Made by a program: the position numbers and the translations under genes. Positions 7,588 to 15,988 of a stretch of 24,520 nucleotides of DNA are shown here, in pieces. This DNA is from Flectobacillus sp. (lineage in GTDB: Bacteria; Bacteroidota; Bacteroidia; Cytophagales; Spirosomataceae): assembly GCA_029865665.1 (NCBI GenBank), contig JARXAV010000272.1, positions 1 through 24,520 on the forward strand, in the 5' to 3' direction. How positions within the stretch are numbered: position 1 is the stretch's first letter; each line of letters opens with the position of its first letter. The notes under the pieces were generated by a model. That model was not told the DNA's origin. It saw only the letters and a program-made list of their open reading frames with translations, and made no database searches.

Positions 7588-8639
7588 TTCTTAATCATTA
7601 AAGGTTGAATTACTACGTTTGAAAGCTGCCAATAACTTAGCTGATTCTTGGTTAGCTCATTTGGCACAACTACCAAATCTATTTTTTTACTGGCAAACCA
7701 AGGAGCTGAGTTTGATACATTGAGCGTTACATTTGTTAATTTGCTACGTTCGCCGATATACTGCCCATTGGGTTCTAAATAAAAATCAGTTACATAGCTG
7801 AGGTCAAAACTGCTTATCGTTATTTTAGAAACGCCATTTAATAAGCTATCTAACGTTTTAACCTTGCTACATTCGTTTATACTGAAAGCTTTCAAAACCT
7901 TATCACCTGTGTAGAAAAAAATGGTATCTCCTTTAATCGTATTTCGTAGTTCTTGGCAAATCATGGCTTGTTCTGCAACAGTTTTTGTGTTATCCAACAG
8001 TGTATTCAATCCATTAACTACCTTATTATGAATAGATTCGACGATATTTTTGGTAAGAGGTTCGCCAAAAATCCATTTACCAGTAAAGCCCATTTCTTTA
8101 ATAAAAAAATTTAAACTTTTACCGTTAGAAAAACCTTTAGCACCTAGTTTTACGACTAGATACTCTCCAATACGATGTAAGTTTCGCTGGTTTACCTTAA
8201 CTGCCCAAAATTTGAGAGGAATAAGGCATGTAACCTCTGTTTCTGTTTTAGAAAGATTCTTAACTCCAATAATTTTCACGAGAGAATCTTCAATCACATA
8301 TTGGTATCCCCACCGAAACGCATTAGGTAACGCTTCAATCCATTTTTTTGCGGAAATAGTAGGTCTTTTCTGACGATAGATGGCATCTTCTTCCAAAATA
8401 TTAGGAATCAATACCTCATCATTGGCGAAATAACGTTTCAGAATGTTCTGCTGAATTTTGGGAATCAAAACAGAATCGGGTTTATTTCCCAATTGCTGAA
8501 TATCGTTAGCAAAAGTTTTGAGGAACGCTCTTACACTATCATATCCTTGTTGGCGAGAATACATATCAATCCGGTATTCCTGTGCTTGTCCACAAAATGT
8601 CACGAGCCATAATAGGCTTAATAATCCTAGTTTTTTCAT
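7584..8639 (-). CDS. Exported protein of unknown function
   Basis: The 351-residue protein has a signal peptide MKKLGLLSLLWLVTFCGQAQ. An N-terminal helical stretch (about 30-80, YDSVRAFLKTFANDIQQL then ILKRYFANDEVLIPN) matches the start of the module described at 10118-10735, and this is followed by beta-rich sequence. A second half of 130 residues ends KIDLVVVPNELTKNQLSYWQL. The last part resembles the C-terminus of the neighbour at 6457 (GSYYQLSQVILKEL versus LSYWQLSNVVIQPLMIKK). It overlaps the next gene by four bases and the previous gene by one (TAATG), so it belongs to the unit from 11879 to 4863. No known function can be assigned. Confidence 0.6.
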   Translation of the reverse strand: MKKLGLLSLLWLVTFCGQAQEYRIDMYSRQQGYDSVRAFLKTFANDIQQLGNKPDSVLIPKIQQNILKRYFANDEVLIPNILEEDAIYRQKRPTISAKKWIEALPNAFRWGYQYVIEDSLVKIIGVKNLSKTETEVTCLIPLKFWAVKVNQRNLHRIGEYLVVKLGAKGFSNGKSLNFFIKEMGFTGKWIFGEPLTKNIVESIHNKVVNGLNTLLDNTKTVAEQAMICQELRNTIKGDTIFFYTGDKVLKAFSINECSKVKTLDSLLNGVSKITISSFDLSYVTDFYLEPNGQYIGERSKLTNVTLNVSNSAPWFASKKIDLVVVPNELTKNQLSYWQLSNVVIQPLMIKK

Positions 8640-9496
8640 TAATAATGCGTTAAAATGTCTGTAATGAGCCAGCCTGAGTTCTCTTTTTCACGACTAAAAT
8701 TTTGTAATTCAATTGTGTAATAATCGTTTACTTTAAGGTGAATTTTAACCTCACCGATGACATTGCCAAGCAATGTACCTTCCTTCAAAGTATGCTCCAT
8801 CCAGCGTAATTCAGGGGTAAATGTAAGAGGGGGTAATAAGAGCGAATGAATACTTTTTTCACTGTTGATATGCTGTAGTAATGGAACAAAGGAAACATCC
8901 GCAGCATTGGGATATAATCCTCTATGAGAAGTCTGAAAAGTATCTAATGGAATAGCTGGACTGAACGTCTTTTTTGTTAAGAATTCAGTTGGCACTTCAA
9001 CTTTTGTTATAAACCAAGCAACACTATGATCCTGAATATCAACCTGTTTTTGAAGTTGAAGAGCAATCGAAATTGGCTTATTTTGATACGTACCGTTCAG
9101 AACGATTGAAGCTTTCTGAGACGCTTCTTTGGCAATCTTAGTACTATTAGAACAAATTGCGTCGATGAGGTTTTGTATTTTAGCATAGTATTCAACCTTT
9201 TGCTTTTTTGATAGAAGTCGCTCGTCCTCTTCGTTAAAAAGTTTCAGCAAATAATATTGTCTTGAATACACGTTCTTGATGGAATCGGTAAACAGCTCAT
9301 CGTCTATAAACTTCTCATAGTTAAACCGATCTATAAACTGACTAATACTTTTCACCTCCCAGCGCATATAGGCTTTAGCTCTTTCTTTTTTATGAACAAG
9401 CACCCGAATACTATCAGAACCCACCGTGTTAGCAGTACATGGATTGTATATGACGCAAAAGAGTAGAAGAATAATGTAACATACGGTTGTTTTCAT
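8639..9496 (-). CDS. Exported protein of unknown function
   Basis: The 285-residue protein has a signal peptide (MKTTVCYIILLLFCVIYNPCTA). An N-terminal helical part (about 50-115; SISQFIDRFNYEKF then YYLLKLFNEEDERLLS) has the spacing of the module shared with its neighbours: a helix with Phe, then a helix ending in L-F. A beta-rich C-terminal half ends WLITDILTHY. Its stop overlaps the next start by one base, and it lies five bases after the gene at 9502. No enzyme motif is seen. It is probably a small secreted accessory protein of the caspase unit (inference). Confidence 0.58.
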   Translation of the reverse strand: MKTTVCYIILLLFCVIYNPCTANTVGSDSIRVLVHKKERAKAYMRWEVKSISQFIDRFNYEKFIDDELFTDSIKNVYSRQYYLLKLFNEEDERLLSKKQKVEYYAKIQNLIDAICSNSTKIAKEASQKASIVLNGTYQNKPISIALQLQKQVDIQDHSVAWFITKVEVPTEFLTKKTFSPAIPLDTFQTSHRGLYPNAADVSFVPLLQHINSEKSIHSLLLPPLTFTPELRWMEHTLKEGTLLGNVIGEVKIHLKVNDYYTIELQNFSREKENSGWLITDILTHY

Positions 9497-9501
9497 AGTT
9501 A

Positions 9502-10116
9502 TTAATTCGTGTTTGGACTTTCGAGTAACGTAAGTTCTCCCAAATAAAGCAGTATATCGCTAGTTGCATTAACCGTGATAGTTCGCTTGATACAACGTTT
9601 AGCAATGTGTTTAAATGAACTCCCCTCGATTTTCCCTCCGTATAGAAATGTGCAATTGCTTCCTTTTTCGTTGACTATTGTATTAGCATAATAAAATACT
9701 TCATAGCGAACCACTTTAACGGAGGGCTGGGAGATTCCCTCATAGAGCCTCTTTAAATAATGGGTAAGGGTTAACTGTTTCGTTTTACCGCTTGTGGTTA
9801 ATAAGGTGATTCTGGGTATCCGTCGCTTTTTAAGCTTATTCGCTTTGGTTAGCCTATATTTATCAACGATGGAAATAGCTAAAGCCATAGACTTTTTACG
9901 GAGTCGCTCAGCGAGTGACTTGTCTGCAACTTGCTGTATATAAACCTGAAAATCAGTTATTCTTCGATTTGACAAATCCAACAAAAGACTATCTGACATA
10001 GCTTGAGGCACTAGGATTGAATCAACAGATAAACACTTACCAAAAACAAGCTCCGCCGAGTAAGTTAGGCTATGCGTGAAGAATACAAGGCTGAAAGTCA
10101 TGAGCAATGTCTTCAT
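9502..10116 (-). CDS. Exported 'IADKS'-module protein, paralogue of the gene at 10118
   Basis: The 204-residue protein has a signal peptide (MKTLLMTFSLVFFTHSLTYSA). The core segment RRITDFQVYIQQVADKSLAE and the following RLRKKSMALA are nearly the same as RRVEDFQNYLQQIADKSLPE and RLRRKSLQLA in the protein of the next gene upstream. Both also end in a beta segment (YLGELTLLESP / YFGNITIVETLP), so the two genes are a tandem duplication that has diverged. The gap between them is one base. The predicted core is basic (KLKKRRIPR). There are no catalytic motifs; it may bind a partner such as the caspase, but this is inference. Confidence 0.65.
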   Translation of the reverse strand: MKTLLMTFSLVFFTHSLTYSAELVFGKCLSVDSILVPQAMSDSLLLDLSNRRITDFQVYIQQVADKSLAERLRKKSMALAISIVDKYRLTKANKLKKRRIPRITLLTTSGKTKQLTLTHYLKRLYEGISQPSVKVVRYEVFYYANTIVNEKGSNCTFLYGGKIEGSSFKHIAKRCIKRTITVNATSDILLYLGELTLLESPNTN

Positions 10117-10117
10117 G

Positions 10118-10735
10118 CTATTTTCCTAAATTGGGTAAGGTTTCCACAATGGTTATATTTCCAAAATAGAGTGTAAATTCTCCTTTAGCATTAGGTTCTG
10201 CCATAGTTTGAATCGCTTTTCTATCACGGCTAGTATAGATTGCTGTCCCAGAGGCATCATACCCTTTAAAGTCTTGATAATAAAAAGCGGTTGCATGATA
10301 GTTCCCATCTTTTCCCTTTTGGTAATCCGAACAATGAGAAACATCATAAGCTGTAATTTCTACTTTGGGAAACTGCTTCAAATCGTATAGACGATCCAAG
10401 TAAGTATTGATAGGAACTCCCACTATACTGCCATCTCGTCGAGAAATCTGAACGATTGGCATCTTAAGGTATCTCTTCCCATTTTTATCAATAGCAGTTG
10501 TATCAAATAAATCCTTGGCCAATTGTAACGACTTTCTTCTAAGCCGTTCGGGTAACGACTTATCAGCAATTTGTTGGAGATAGTTCTGAAAATCTTCTAC
10601 CCTTCGCTTTGTCAAATCCTTAAATTCTTGCAACTGTTCTGGCCCAGCATCTAGTTTTTGTGCATGGCTATTCAACCCATTCATAAAGGCGATTAGAATA
10701 ATTAATAAGCTAACTAACTTTTTTTTCATAGTCAT
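10118..10735 (-). CDS. Exported 'IADKS'-module protein
   Basis: The 205-residue protein starts MTMKKKLVSLLIILIAF (Met3 is an equally good start) and has a signal peptide ending in SHAQ. The module comprises a helix VEDFQNYLQQIADKSLPERL, a second helix RRKSLQLAKDLFD, a strand region MPIVQISRRDGSIVGV, then INTYLDRLYDL and FPKVEITAYDVS. The last parts match the C-terminus of the caspase encoded just upstream (IPITNYLDKV... IKQINIVESHSS). The gene starts one base after that caspase gene, so the two are surely co-transcribed. Its function is not known. Confidence 0.68.
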   Translation of the reverse strand: MTMKKKLVSLLIILIAFMNGLNSHAQKLDAGPEQLQEFKDLTKRRVEDFQNYLQQIADKSLPERLRRKSLQLAKDLFDTTAIDKNGKRYLKMPIVQISRRDGSIVGVPINTYLDRLYDLKQFPKVEITAYDVSHCSDYQKGKDGNYHATAFYYQDFKGYDASGTAIYTSRDRKAIQTMAEPNAKGEFTLYFGNITIVETLPNLGK

Positions 10736-10736
10736 G

Positions 10737-11879
10737 TTATCTGATTTCTTGTAAGGTAACGTGTTGATATTTTCCCTCTGTGCTAAAGCTTGAATGACTC
10801 TCTACTATATTTATTTGTTTGATTAAATTGGCCGATGCAATTACCTTGTCTAAGTAGTTTGTAATTGGTATAGCAGCAGTTTTATTATCAATTTGCTTTA
10901 CAAATACCCTTACATCGGCATTCGAACCAAAGTATTGATTCTTGCCTTTCCCAAGTAGGTTGTCTCGCTCAACATAGGAGACACCTTCGTCTGCAAGAGT
11001 ATTTAAAAATTGATTCATTTCGCTGAAACTCACTTTTGGTTCTTGTGTCACTTCTGTTACTACAGGATTATCGTTTATTGGAACAATAGGCTCATCTCCC
11101 GAAGTAATTTCCCACTGAGAATGTTGCGATGTTTGTAATTTTTCGACATTTGTTAAATAATTTTGAAGCCTGTTTTCTGCGTCTTCCAAGAAGGTCTGCC
11201 AACTAATATGACTGTTGTGAGATTTTGCATATACCAATGCTGTTTTCCACATACAGGTATAAAAACCTCCTGAGGAAGGATAACCAGAGGCTTTCTCATT
11301 CCTACGAGAACTAGATAAAATAATAGCCCCTCTTGTTTCTTTGAAGAGTTTTCTTAGAATATCATTTTCCACTGAAATTGACCGCTCAATTAGGGGTTTA
11401 ACAGCAGGTAACCCCTTAAATTTAACAATGATATTATTGCAGCAATCAGCAAAACTTAATAGTAGCCTTGCTTTTTTTTGTTTGAGCCGTTTATGAATAG
11501 CATCCAAAGTGGTGGTTTCTTCTCCATGCAGATATAGTGCAGGATATGGACTTTGTTGGGCAAGTTCTGCGAAGCCATGACCAGAATAATAGAAAACCAG
11601 CACGTCATTTGCATCCACTTGTAAACTATTAATGGTACTTTCTAACGTTCGCATATTCAAATCTTGTCGCATAAGCGTTTTTGCCTCGTAGGAAAAATGA
11701 AGATTCGTAGCAATTTCTTGAAAGGTTGTATCCATCTTACTGTAATCTGTCAGGCAACTTCCGCCGATGTGTATATCTTCTACATCAATAGCATAAATAA
11801 CAATAAAACGTTGAGCATAAACCGAGTCAATACCTACATAAAGTAACATTAGTATTAAAATAAAACAGGCTTTTTTCAT
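10737..11879 (-). CDS. Exported caspase-like (C14 family) peptidase with C-terminal 'IADKS' module
   Basis: I chose the ATG at 11879 (380 aa) because it opens a signal peptide (MKKACFILILMLLYVGIDSVYAQ); a longer frame extends upstream but lacks such a signal. The caspase p20-like domain spans about 25-230: strand VLVFYYSGHG with catalytic His101, and LLLSFADCCNN with the DxC dyad position at Cys147. Both catalytic residues are present. The specificity-type segment GAIILSSSRRNEKASG and a p10-like GGFYTCMWKTAL follow. From about 285 to the end is the module shared with the next genes (MNQFLNTLADEGVSYVERD, ADVRVFVKQI, ITNYLDKV). It is first in its unit, behind a terminator, so it probably has its own promoter in 11880-12037. 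Substrate unknown; close relative in fold of the pseudo-caspase upstream. Confidence 0.85.
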   Translation of the reverse strand: MKKACFILILMLLYVGIDSVYAQRFIVIYAIDVEDIHIGGSCLTDYSKMDTTFQEIATNLHFSYEAKTLMRQDLNMRTLESTINSLQVDANDVLVFYYSGHGFAELAQQSPYPALYLHGEETTTLDAIHKRLKQKKARLLLSFADCCNNIIVKFKGLPAVKPLIERSISVENDILRKLFKETRGAIILSSSRRNEKASGYPSSGGFYTCMWKTALVYAKSHNSHISWQTFLEDAENRLQNYLTNVEKLQTSQHSQWEITSGDEPIVPINDNPVVTEVTQEPKVSFSEMNQFLNTLADEGVSYVERDNLLGKGKNQYFGSNADVRVFVKQIDNKTAAIPITNYLDKVIASANLIKQINIVESHSSFSTEGKYQHVTLQEIR

Positions 11880-12037
11880 TGTTTGCTTAGTGTTCAAAAT
11901 AACTTCCATTTCAACGTGAGTAAATTCACCAGGTACATTGTATCCAACAAAAGGTATTTCCGTCGCATTCATACATACTCGTCCAATCTCCTTTCTAAAC
12001 CTTAATAGAATTAATGGTAAGTTTTGTAACCAGAAAC

Positions 12038-12078
12038 AAAAAAAAACACATTTTAACAAACGTAAAATGTGTTTTTTT
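12038..12078 (-). terminator. Rho-independent terminator between the pseudo-caspase and caspase genes
   Basis: A perfect 16-bp stem (12040-12055 with 12063-12078, ACACATTTTA/TAAAATGTGT plus A/T ends) has the seven-base loop ACAAACG and is flanked by A- and T-runs, so it could work in both directions. On the minus strand it ends the unit led by the sigma-like gene. Confidence 0.88.
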
Positions 12079-12135
12079 ATAAGTATTATACTAAATCAAC
12101 CATTAAAATATACTCAATAGCCCCCCATCCCATCA

Positions 12136-13407
12136 TCACTTACAAGTTTTATTAGGTGCGTCTTTCGTTATAATCATTAATTTGTCCTCTAAAATTATGT
12201 TATCCGAACTCCTTATACTTGACATAATATTTTCTAAAGATTCTTTAAGAAAATGTGTTCCTCTATCAATAACCATAGGCAATTCGCTAAATTTTTTCAC
12301 TGATGCAAACGATAACAAATAATCATTTCCATAGGGAGGACCACAACGAAAATATTGATTGTTTACACCTTTTATTTCAATCCATTGATTTACTTTTTCT
12401 TCTGTCAATTCAAAATTATTTAGCAGTAATACAATACGTCCATCAGCCCAAACATCTATAAGTCTAACAAAACAAGGTTTGGAGCTTTTGAACCAATAAT
12501 GTAGCGTATCGCACTTGTAGTACGTTAAGTCTCTAACTCCCCGATCAGTTCTTATTTCTATCTCAAAATCATCGGATTTATACGAATTACTGGTCACATT
12601 GATGGCTGTTTCAGTCTTGATTTGCTTTTCTGATTTTCCAGAAATTACCGTCCCTTCATAAATTGGCTCTTGTTGCTCTCCAAAATCAGCCGATTTTTTT
12701 ATGGTTTCGTTAACTGTATTTTGTAGCAAAATATCCCAAGAAGCCATTTCATCAAACAACGATTCATACAAATGGTTGAAAAAGGACTGGGCGAATAGTC
12801 CCCCATTATCTTCCGTAATAATGGATTGACGACCTTGCTTGCTTGATTGTATCAGTAGAGAGCCTTGTGGGTCCATAAAGAGCGACTGAACGGCCTTCCT
12901 GTTAATATATCCACGAGGAATCCTTCGCTCAAGCTTTTCTGTATTATTAAGGCGTTGATCATTCGTCAATTCACTAAACTCATTGATAATCAAGGTTAGG
13001 CGAGCTTGCTTTTGAAGTAAAATATCCCGCAATTTACCCAATTGAATATCCGAATTAGAGGTTTTCCCAAACCTTAACACTGGATAAGAACTCGCAACTG
13101 TGTAATATCCTTGAGCAGCATTATAACATAAAATTACGTCGTTTGAACTTACCTGTAGTTGACTTAACTTTTGAATTAAGTATTCAGAATTTTCCAAATC
13201 GGAAGCATCCAATAAGTATAACTTAGCATGAATGTTTTCTTCTGAAAATTGATTCTGTAATGCTTTTAGCCGACTCACGACAAAAGCATTACCTTTAATA
13301 CTCTCTGAACTTACACTGTCAACCAAGCCAATAAGATGAATCTCTTGGGCAGAGATAGCGAATGAAAGCACGAAAAAAAGAGTTAAAAACAGGTATAGTT
13401 TTTTCAT
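12136..13407 (-). CDS. Exported pseudo-caspase (catalytic residues lost) with C-terminal DUF4384-like domain
   Basis: The 423-residue protein has a signal peptide MKKLYLFLTLFFVLSFAISAQ. Residues about 22-250 align along their length with the caspase at 10737-11879: LQVSSNDVILCYNAAQG against LQVDANDVLVFYYSGHG, and KQARLTLIINEFSELTN against KKARLLLSFADCCNN. The catalytic His is Gln99 and the catalytic Cys falls at Ser145, so peptidase activity is not expected. The DUF4384-like tail (about 278-420; DTLHYWFKSSKPCFVRLI, ADGRIVLLLNN, FRCGPPYGNDYLLSFAS) resembles the protein at 3250-4701. The start overlaps the previous stop by four bases. Such dead paralogues of proteases commonly serve as decoys, regulators or scaffolds; that role here is inference. 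Confidence 0.82.
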   Translation of the reverse strand: MKKLYLFLTLFFVLSFAISAQEIHLIGLVDSVSSESIKGNAFVVSRLKALQNQFSEENIHAKLYLLDASDLENSEYLIQKLSQLQVSSNDVILCYNAAQGYYTVASSYPVLRFGKTSNSDIQLGKLRDILLQKQARLTLIINEFSELTNDQRLNNTEKLERRIPRGYINRKAVQSLFMDPQGSLLIQSSKQGRQSIITEDNGGLFAQSFFNHLYESLFDEMASWDILLQNTVNETIKKSADFGEQQEPIYEGTVISGKSEKQIKTETAINVTSNSYKSDDFEIEIRTDRGVRDLTYYKCDTLHYWFKSSKPCFVRLIDVWADGRIVLLLNNFELTEEKVNQWIEIKGVNNQYFRCGPPYGNDYLLSFASVKKFSELPMVIDRGTHFLKESLENIMSSIRSSDNIILEDKLMIITKDAPNKTCK

Positions 13408-14144
13408 AAGTGGTTAAATTTTTGAATTATCATTACGTTGTGCTTCGTTCTGGGGAGTCCCAAACGAAGATCATCATACGTGTACGGAATACTCCATAAA
13501 ATGGATAAGGTATCAGCTGCTGGGCTATTCGAAACGATGGCATCAATTTTCCTTTGATTCAATAATTGATACAGTTCTTTTAGCGATTTATGACCGTATT
13601 TTTCGCAATCGATCGTTATCTTGTTTGCCCAGCTCATCCGTACATTGAGCATTAAGGGATCGATATACGTTTCGGTTGAACCAACATAAAAAGTATCACG
13701 TGGCGTTACCCTAATATCAATTGGTTGTACTACTAATCCCGATGGCTTAGCACTTGCCCTAACTTTTCTAAATCGGAATAAAAACAGTGTAGAGAGTACT
13801 ACTAATAAAAGACACGATAAGACTAAAACGTTTTTGAACGAACGCCGATAATACCCAACACACTGATAACGAATTAACTCTTCCTGATTACCATTATAGC
13901 CTTTAATAACCGTTTGATAAATACCAAACTTAGTAGGCCTAAAACGTAAATAGGCTTTACCATGATAGACTTGTATCGTATCGTCAAAAAGAAGTTGCTG
14001 TTCGTCTGCTAACCCGAATGATTGACTTGAATTATCTAAACTCAGACTTGAGCTACCTGCCGCCACAGATAGCTCTACAATATGCTCTGAAGCTGGATAT
14101 ACAAGGCTACAATGAAGATGAACAACAGGTATTTGGGGCTTCAT
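13404..14144 (-). CDS. Single-pass membrane protein of unknown function
   Basis: The 246-residue protein has no signal peptide. The N-terminal 100 residues look like a beta-sandwich (ending FRPTKFGIYQTVIKGYNGN). One transmembrane helix lies at about 104-124 (NVLVLSCLLLVVLSTLFLF) and is followed by the basic FRKVRASAK, suggesting N-terminus out, C-terminus in. The last 100 residues include LKELYQLLNQRKIDAIVSN followed by WSIPYTYDDLRLGLP, which weakly resembles the second lobe of type-2 periplasmic binding proteins (gkiDaiv..., then an aromatic PY). That resemblance is not enough for a family call. It lies seven bases after the M48 gene and overlaps the pseudo-caspase gene by ATGA. Confidence 0.5.
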   Translation of the reverse strand: MKPQIPVVHLHCSLVYPASEHIVELSVAAGSSSLSLDNSSQSFGLADEQQLLFDDTIQVYHGKAYLRFRPTKFGIYQTVIKGYNGNQEELIRYQCVGYYRRSFKNVLVLSCLLLVVLSTLFLFRFRKVRASAKPSGLVVQPIDIRVTPRDTFYVGSTETYIDPLMLNVRMSWANKITIDCEKYGHKSLKELYQLLNQRKIDAIVSNSPAADTLSILWSIPYTYDDLRLGLPRTKHNVMIIQKFNHL

Positions 14145-14151
14145 TACTTAA

Positions 14152-15924
14152 TTATTTAATCGTTTTTTTGATTTTATCAATCTTATCAAGTAAACCTGAT
14201 TTCCCTTTTGCAGGCTCTTCTGATTTGACTTTTTCTTGAACTCTATTACTTTGTTGCTTTGCTGTGGGAGCCACCTCTTTCGAATGTTTCGTTAGTTTGA
14301 GTAAATGTTCGAGTTTTAATTTAAAATTTCGATATTCGATTGTCTGTTGCTCGTAACGTTTTTTGTCAAATGAAAAGTCTTTTTCCTGGTAGTTCAATGC
14401 CATTAAAAGATTGGTGTTTCGGTATCGCTGTAATGTCTCTGGATGTGAATTGTATAGAGATAAAAACATGCGAGAGCCTTTATTCGTAAACTTTTTCAGT
14501 AAGTCGTTTTCATTCATTTTATCCTCCATCGATGCTTCTTGATGTAGAACCTCCCATATTTTAGCTCCTTCACGAGGGTCAAAACCTACACGTTCCATTA
14601 GGCTCAATCCACAACGATCTGCCTGAGTTTCGTACATACGGTCATACATGGAAGTAAATATAGGGCCTCCATACGTTTTCAACATAAGGGATATCTGATC
14701 TTTGGGCAAACCAAGTATAGTCGTATCCTTTATAAAGAAATTAGTGGCATAAGTAATCACTTTTTCTACAAAAATTTTCTTTTGTCCTTTATCATAACTT
14801 TTACGCCCATGCTTATTCGTTACATGGGCTAATTCATGTCCCAAAATTGCGGCTAACTGAGATGAATTATCAACCTTCGACAATAAACCTGTATTGACGA
14901 ATACAGTACCATCTGGATAAGCACAAGCATTGAATTCGTTATCCACTACAACATAAAAATCAAAATGAGTATAGTTTTCAGACTTATCAGAAATTCCTTT
15001 CAAATAAGAAGGGATAAGCATATTACCAATTTTAGTCACATAATTGGTAATAGCAGTATCTGTGAGAATACTAAAAGTCTCTCGCCCTACAGAAACCATT
15101 TTGTTAGCCATATTAATCACAATAGACTTTTTCAAGCTAGCTTTGAGTATCCTATCTGTATCCGTAACTTCATAAGGATAAACAGTTGCTTTTTTCACCA
15201 AGAAAATACCATCTGGTTGGTTGTACCCTTCCAGTTCTAACTCCATTCCTGTATCAATCTTACTAAAACTATCATACTCTCTTCCTTCAAAACTTCCTCC
15301 ATTTTTCGAACGCTTCCCTCCTACAATCATCACTCGTTGATCCAACTTAACATTACGCCCATCTACAACTGCCACCGTACCCGACTTCTCTAATACCCCC
15401 TCAATAGTTTCTTTCTTATCAAAATCAGTAATAACGGTAATGTAATTAACTACATTCGTATTTGTTCTATCAAAATGATCAAAATGAATCTCAACTTTCA
15501 TTCCTGTTTTCAAATACGTACGGTTATTTATATAGGGCTGAATATCAATCGTAGGTATCACATAGTTAGTATATTTGTTGTTCAGCTTTTCAAGTTCTCC
15601 AGTTTTCTTAGGGTCATCTTTCAGTTTATCAATTTTGTCTAAGATTGCCCTCCTTTCTTTATTTGCCTTTACTCGCTTTTCATATAGTTTTTGGTATTCC
15701 TTATATTCATCGCTAGACTTAAAAAGCAATGTAGTATCCGAAAAAGACTGAATACTAAAGATATCTTCGTAATCATCATCAATATTTACCTTAATTCGTG
15801 GAGTAGTTCCCAAATTAGCAAAGCTAATTACAAATCCTTTTTTGGTGTAAGGGACGCCCATTTGAGCTTTACTTTGGAATAGTGCCAAACAGGTTAATAC
15901 AAGAAGTAGTAAGGTTTTTTTCAT
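14152..15924 (-). CDS. Exported M48-family zinc metallopeptidase
   Basis: I chose the ATG at 15924 (590 aa), which opens a signal peptide (MKKTLLLLVLTCLALFQSKAQ); the longer frame starting at 16092 overlaps the previous gene and lacks one. The zinc site is complete: HELAH at 363-367 within AAILGHELAHVTNKHG, and third ligand Glu432 in MYETQADRCGLSLM, followed by SHPETLQRYRN, typical of M48 periplasmic proteases (BepA/YggG-like). The N-terminal third contains a lysine/glutamate-rich likely coiled coil at about 70-120 and a beta-rich part. Family members are involved in outer-membrane protein quality control. It is in the unit with the TPR-caspase upstream and the membrane protein downstream, so it may process a shared substrate (inference). 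Confidence 0.92.
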   Translation of the reverse strand: MKKTLLLLVLTCLALFQSKAQMGVPYTKKGFVISFANLGTTPRIKVNIDDDYEDIFSIQSFSDTTLLFKSSDEYKEYQKLYEKRVKANKERRAILDKIDKLKDDPKKTGELEKLNNKYTNYVIPTIDIQPYINNRTYLKTGMKVEIHFDHFDRTNTNVVNYITVITDFDKKETIEGVLEKSGTVAVVDGRNVKLDQRVMIVGGKRSKNGGSFEGREYDSFSKIDTGMELELEGYNQPDGIFLVKKATVYPYEVTDTDRILKASLKKSIVINMANKMVSVGRETFSILTDTAITNYVTKIGNMLIPSYLKGISDKSENYTHFDFYVVVDNEFNACAYPDGTVFVNTGLLSKVDNSSQLAAILGHELAHVTNKHGRKSYDKGQKKIFVEKVITYATNFFIKDTTILGLPKDQISLMLKTYGGPIFTSMYDRMYETQADRCGLSLMERVGFDPREGAKIWEVLHQEASMEDKMNENDLLKKFTNKGSRMFLSLYNSHPETLQRYRNTNLLMALNYQEKDFSFDKKRYEQQTIEYRNFKLKLEHLLKLTKHSKEVAPTAKQQSNRVQEKVKSEEPAKGKSGLLDKIDKIKKTIK

Positions 15925-15988
15925 TGTCTGTTTAGGAATTAAGATGACGAGATTTTGCTTGACTGATTTGATTAGTTGTTCATCACTT

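Noticed and set aside
11880..12059. Upstream extension of the caspase frame (60 more codons)
   Set aside because: It runs into the terminator hairpin and would bury the signal peptide starting at 11879.
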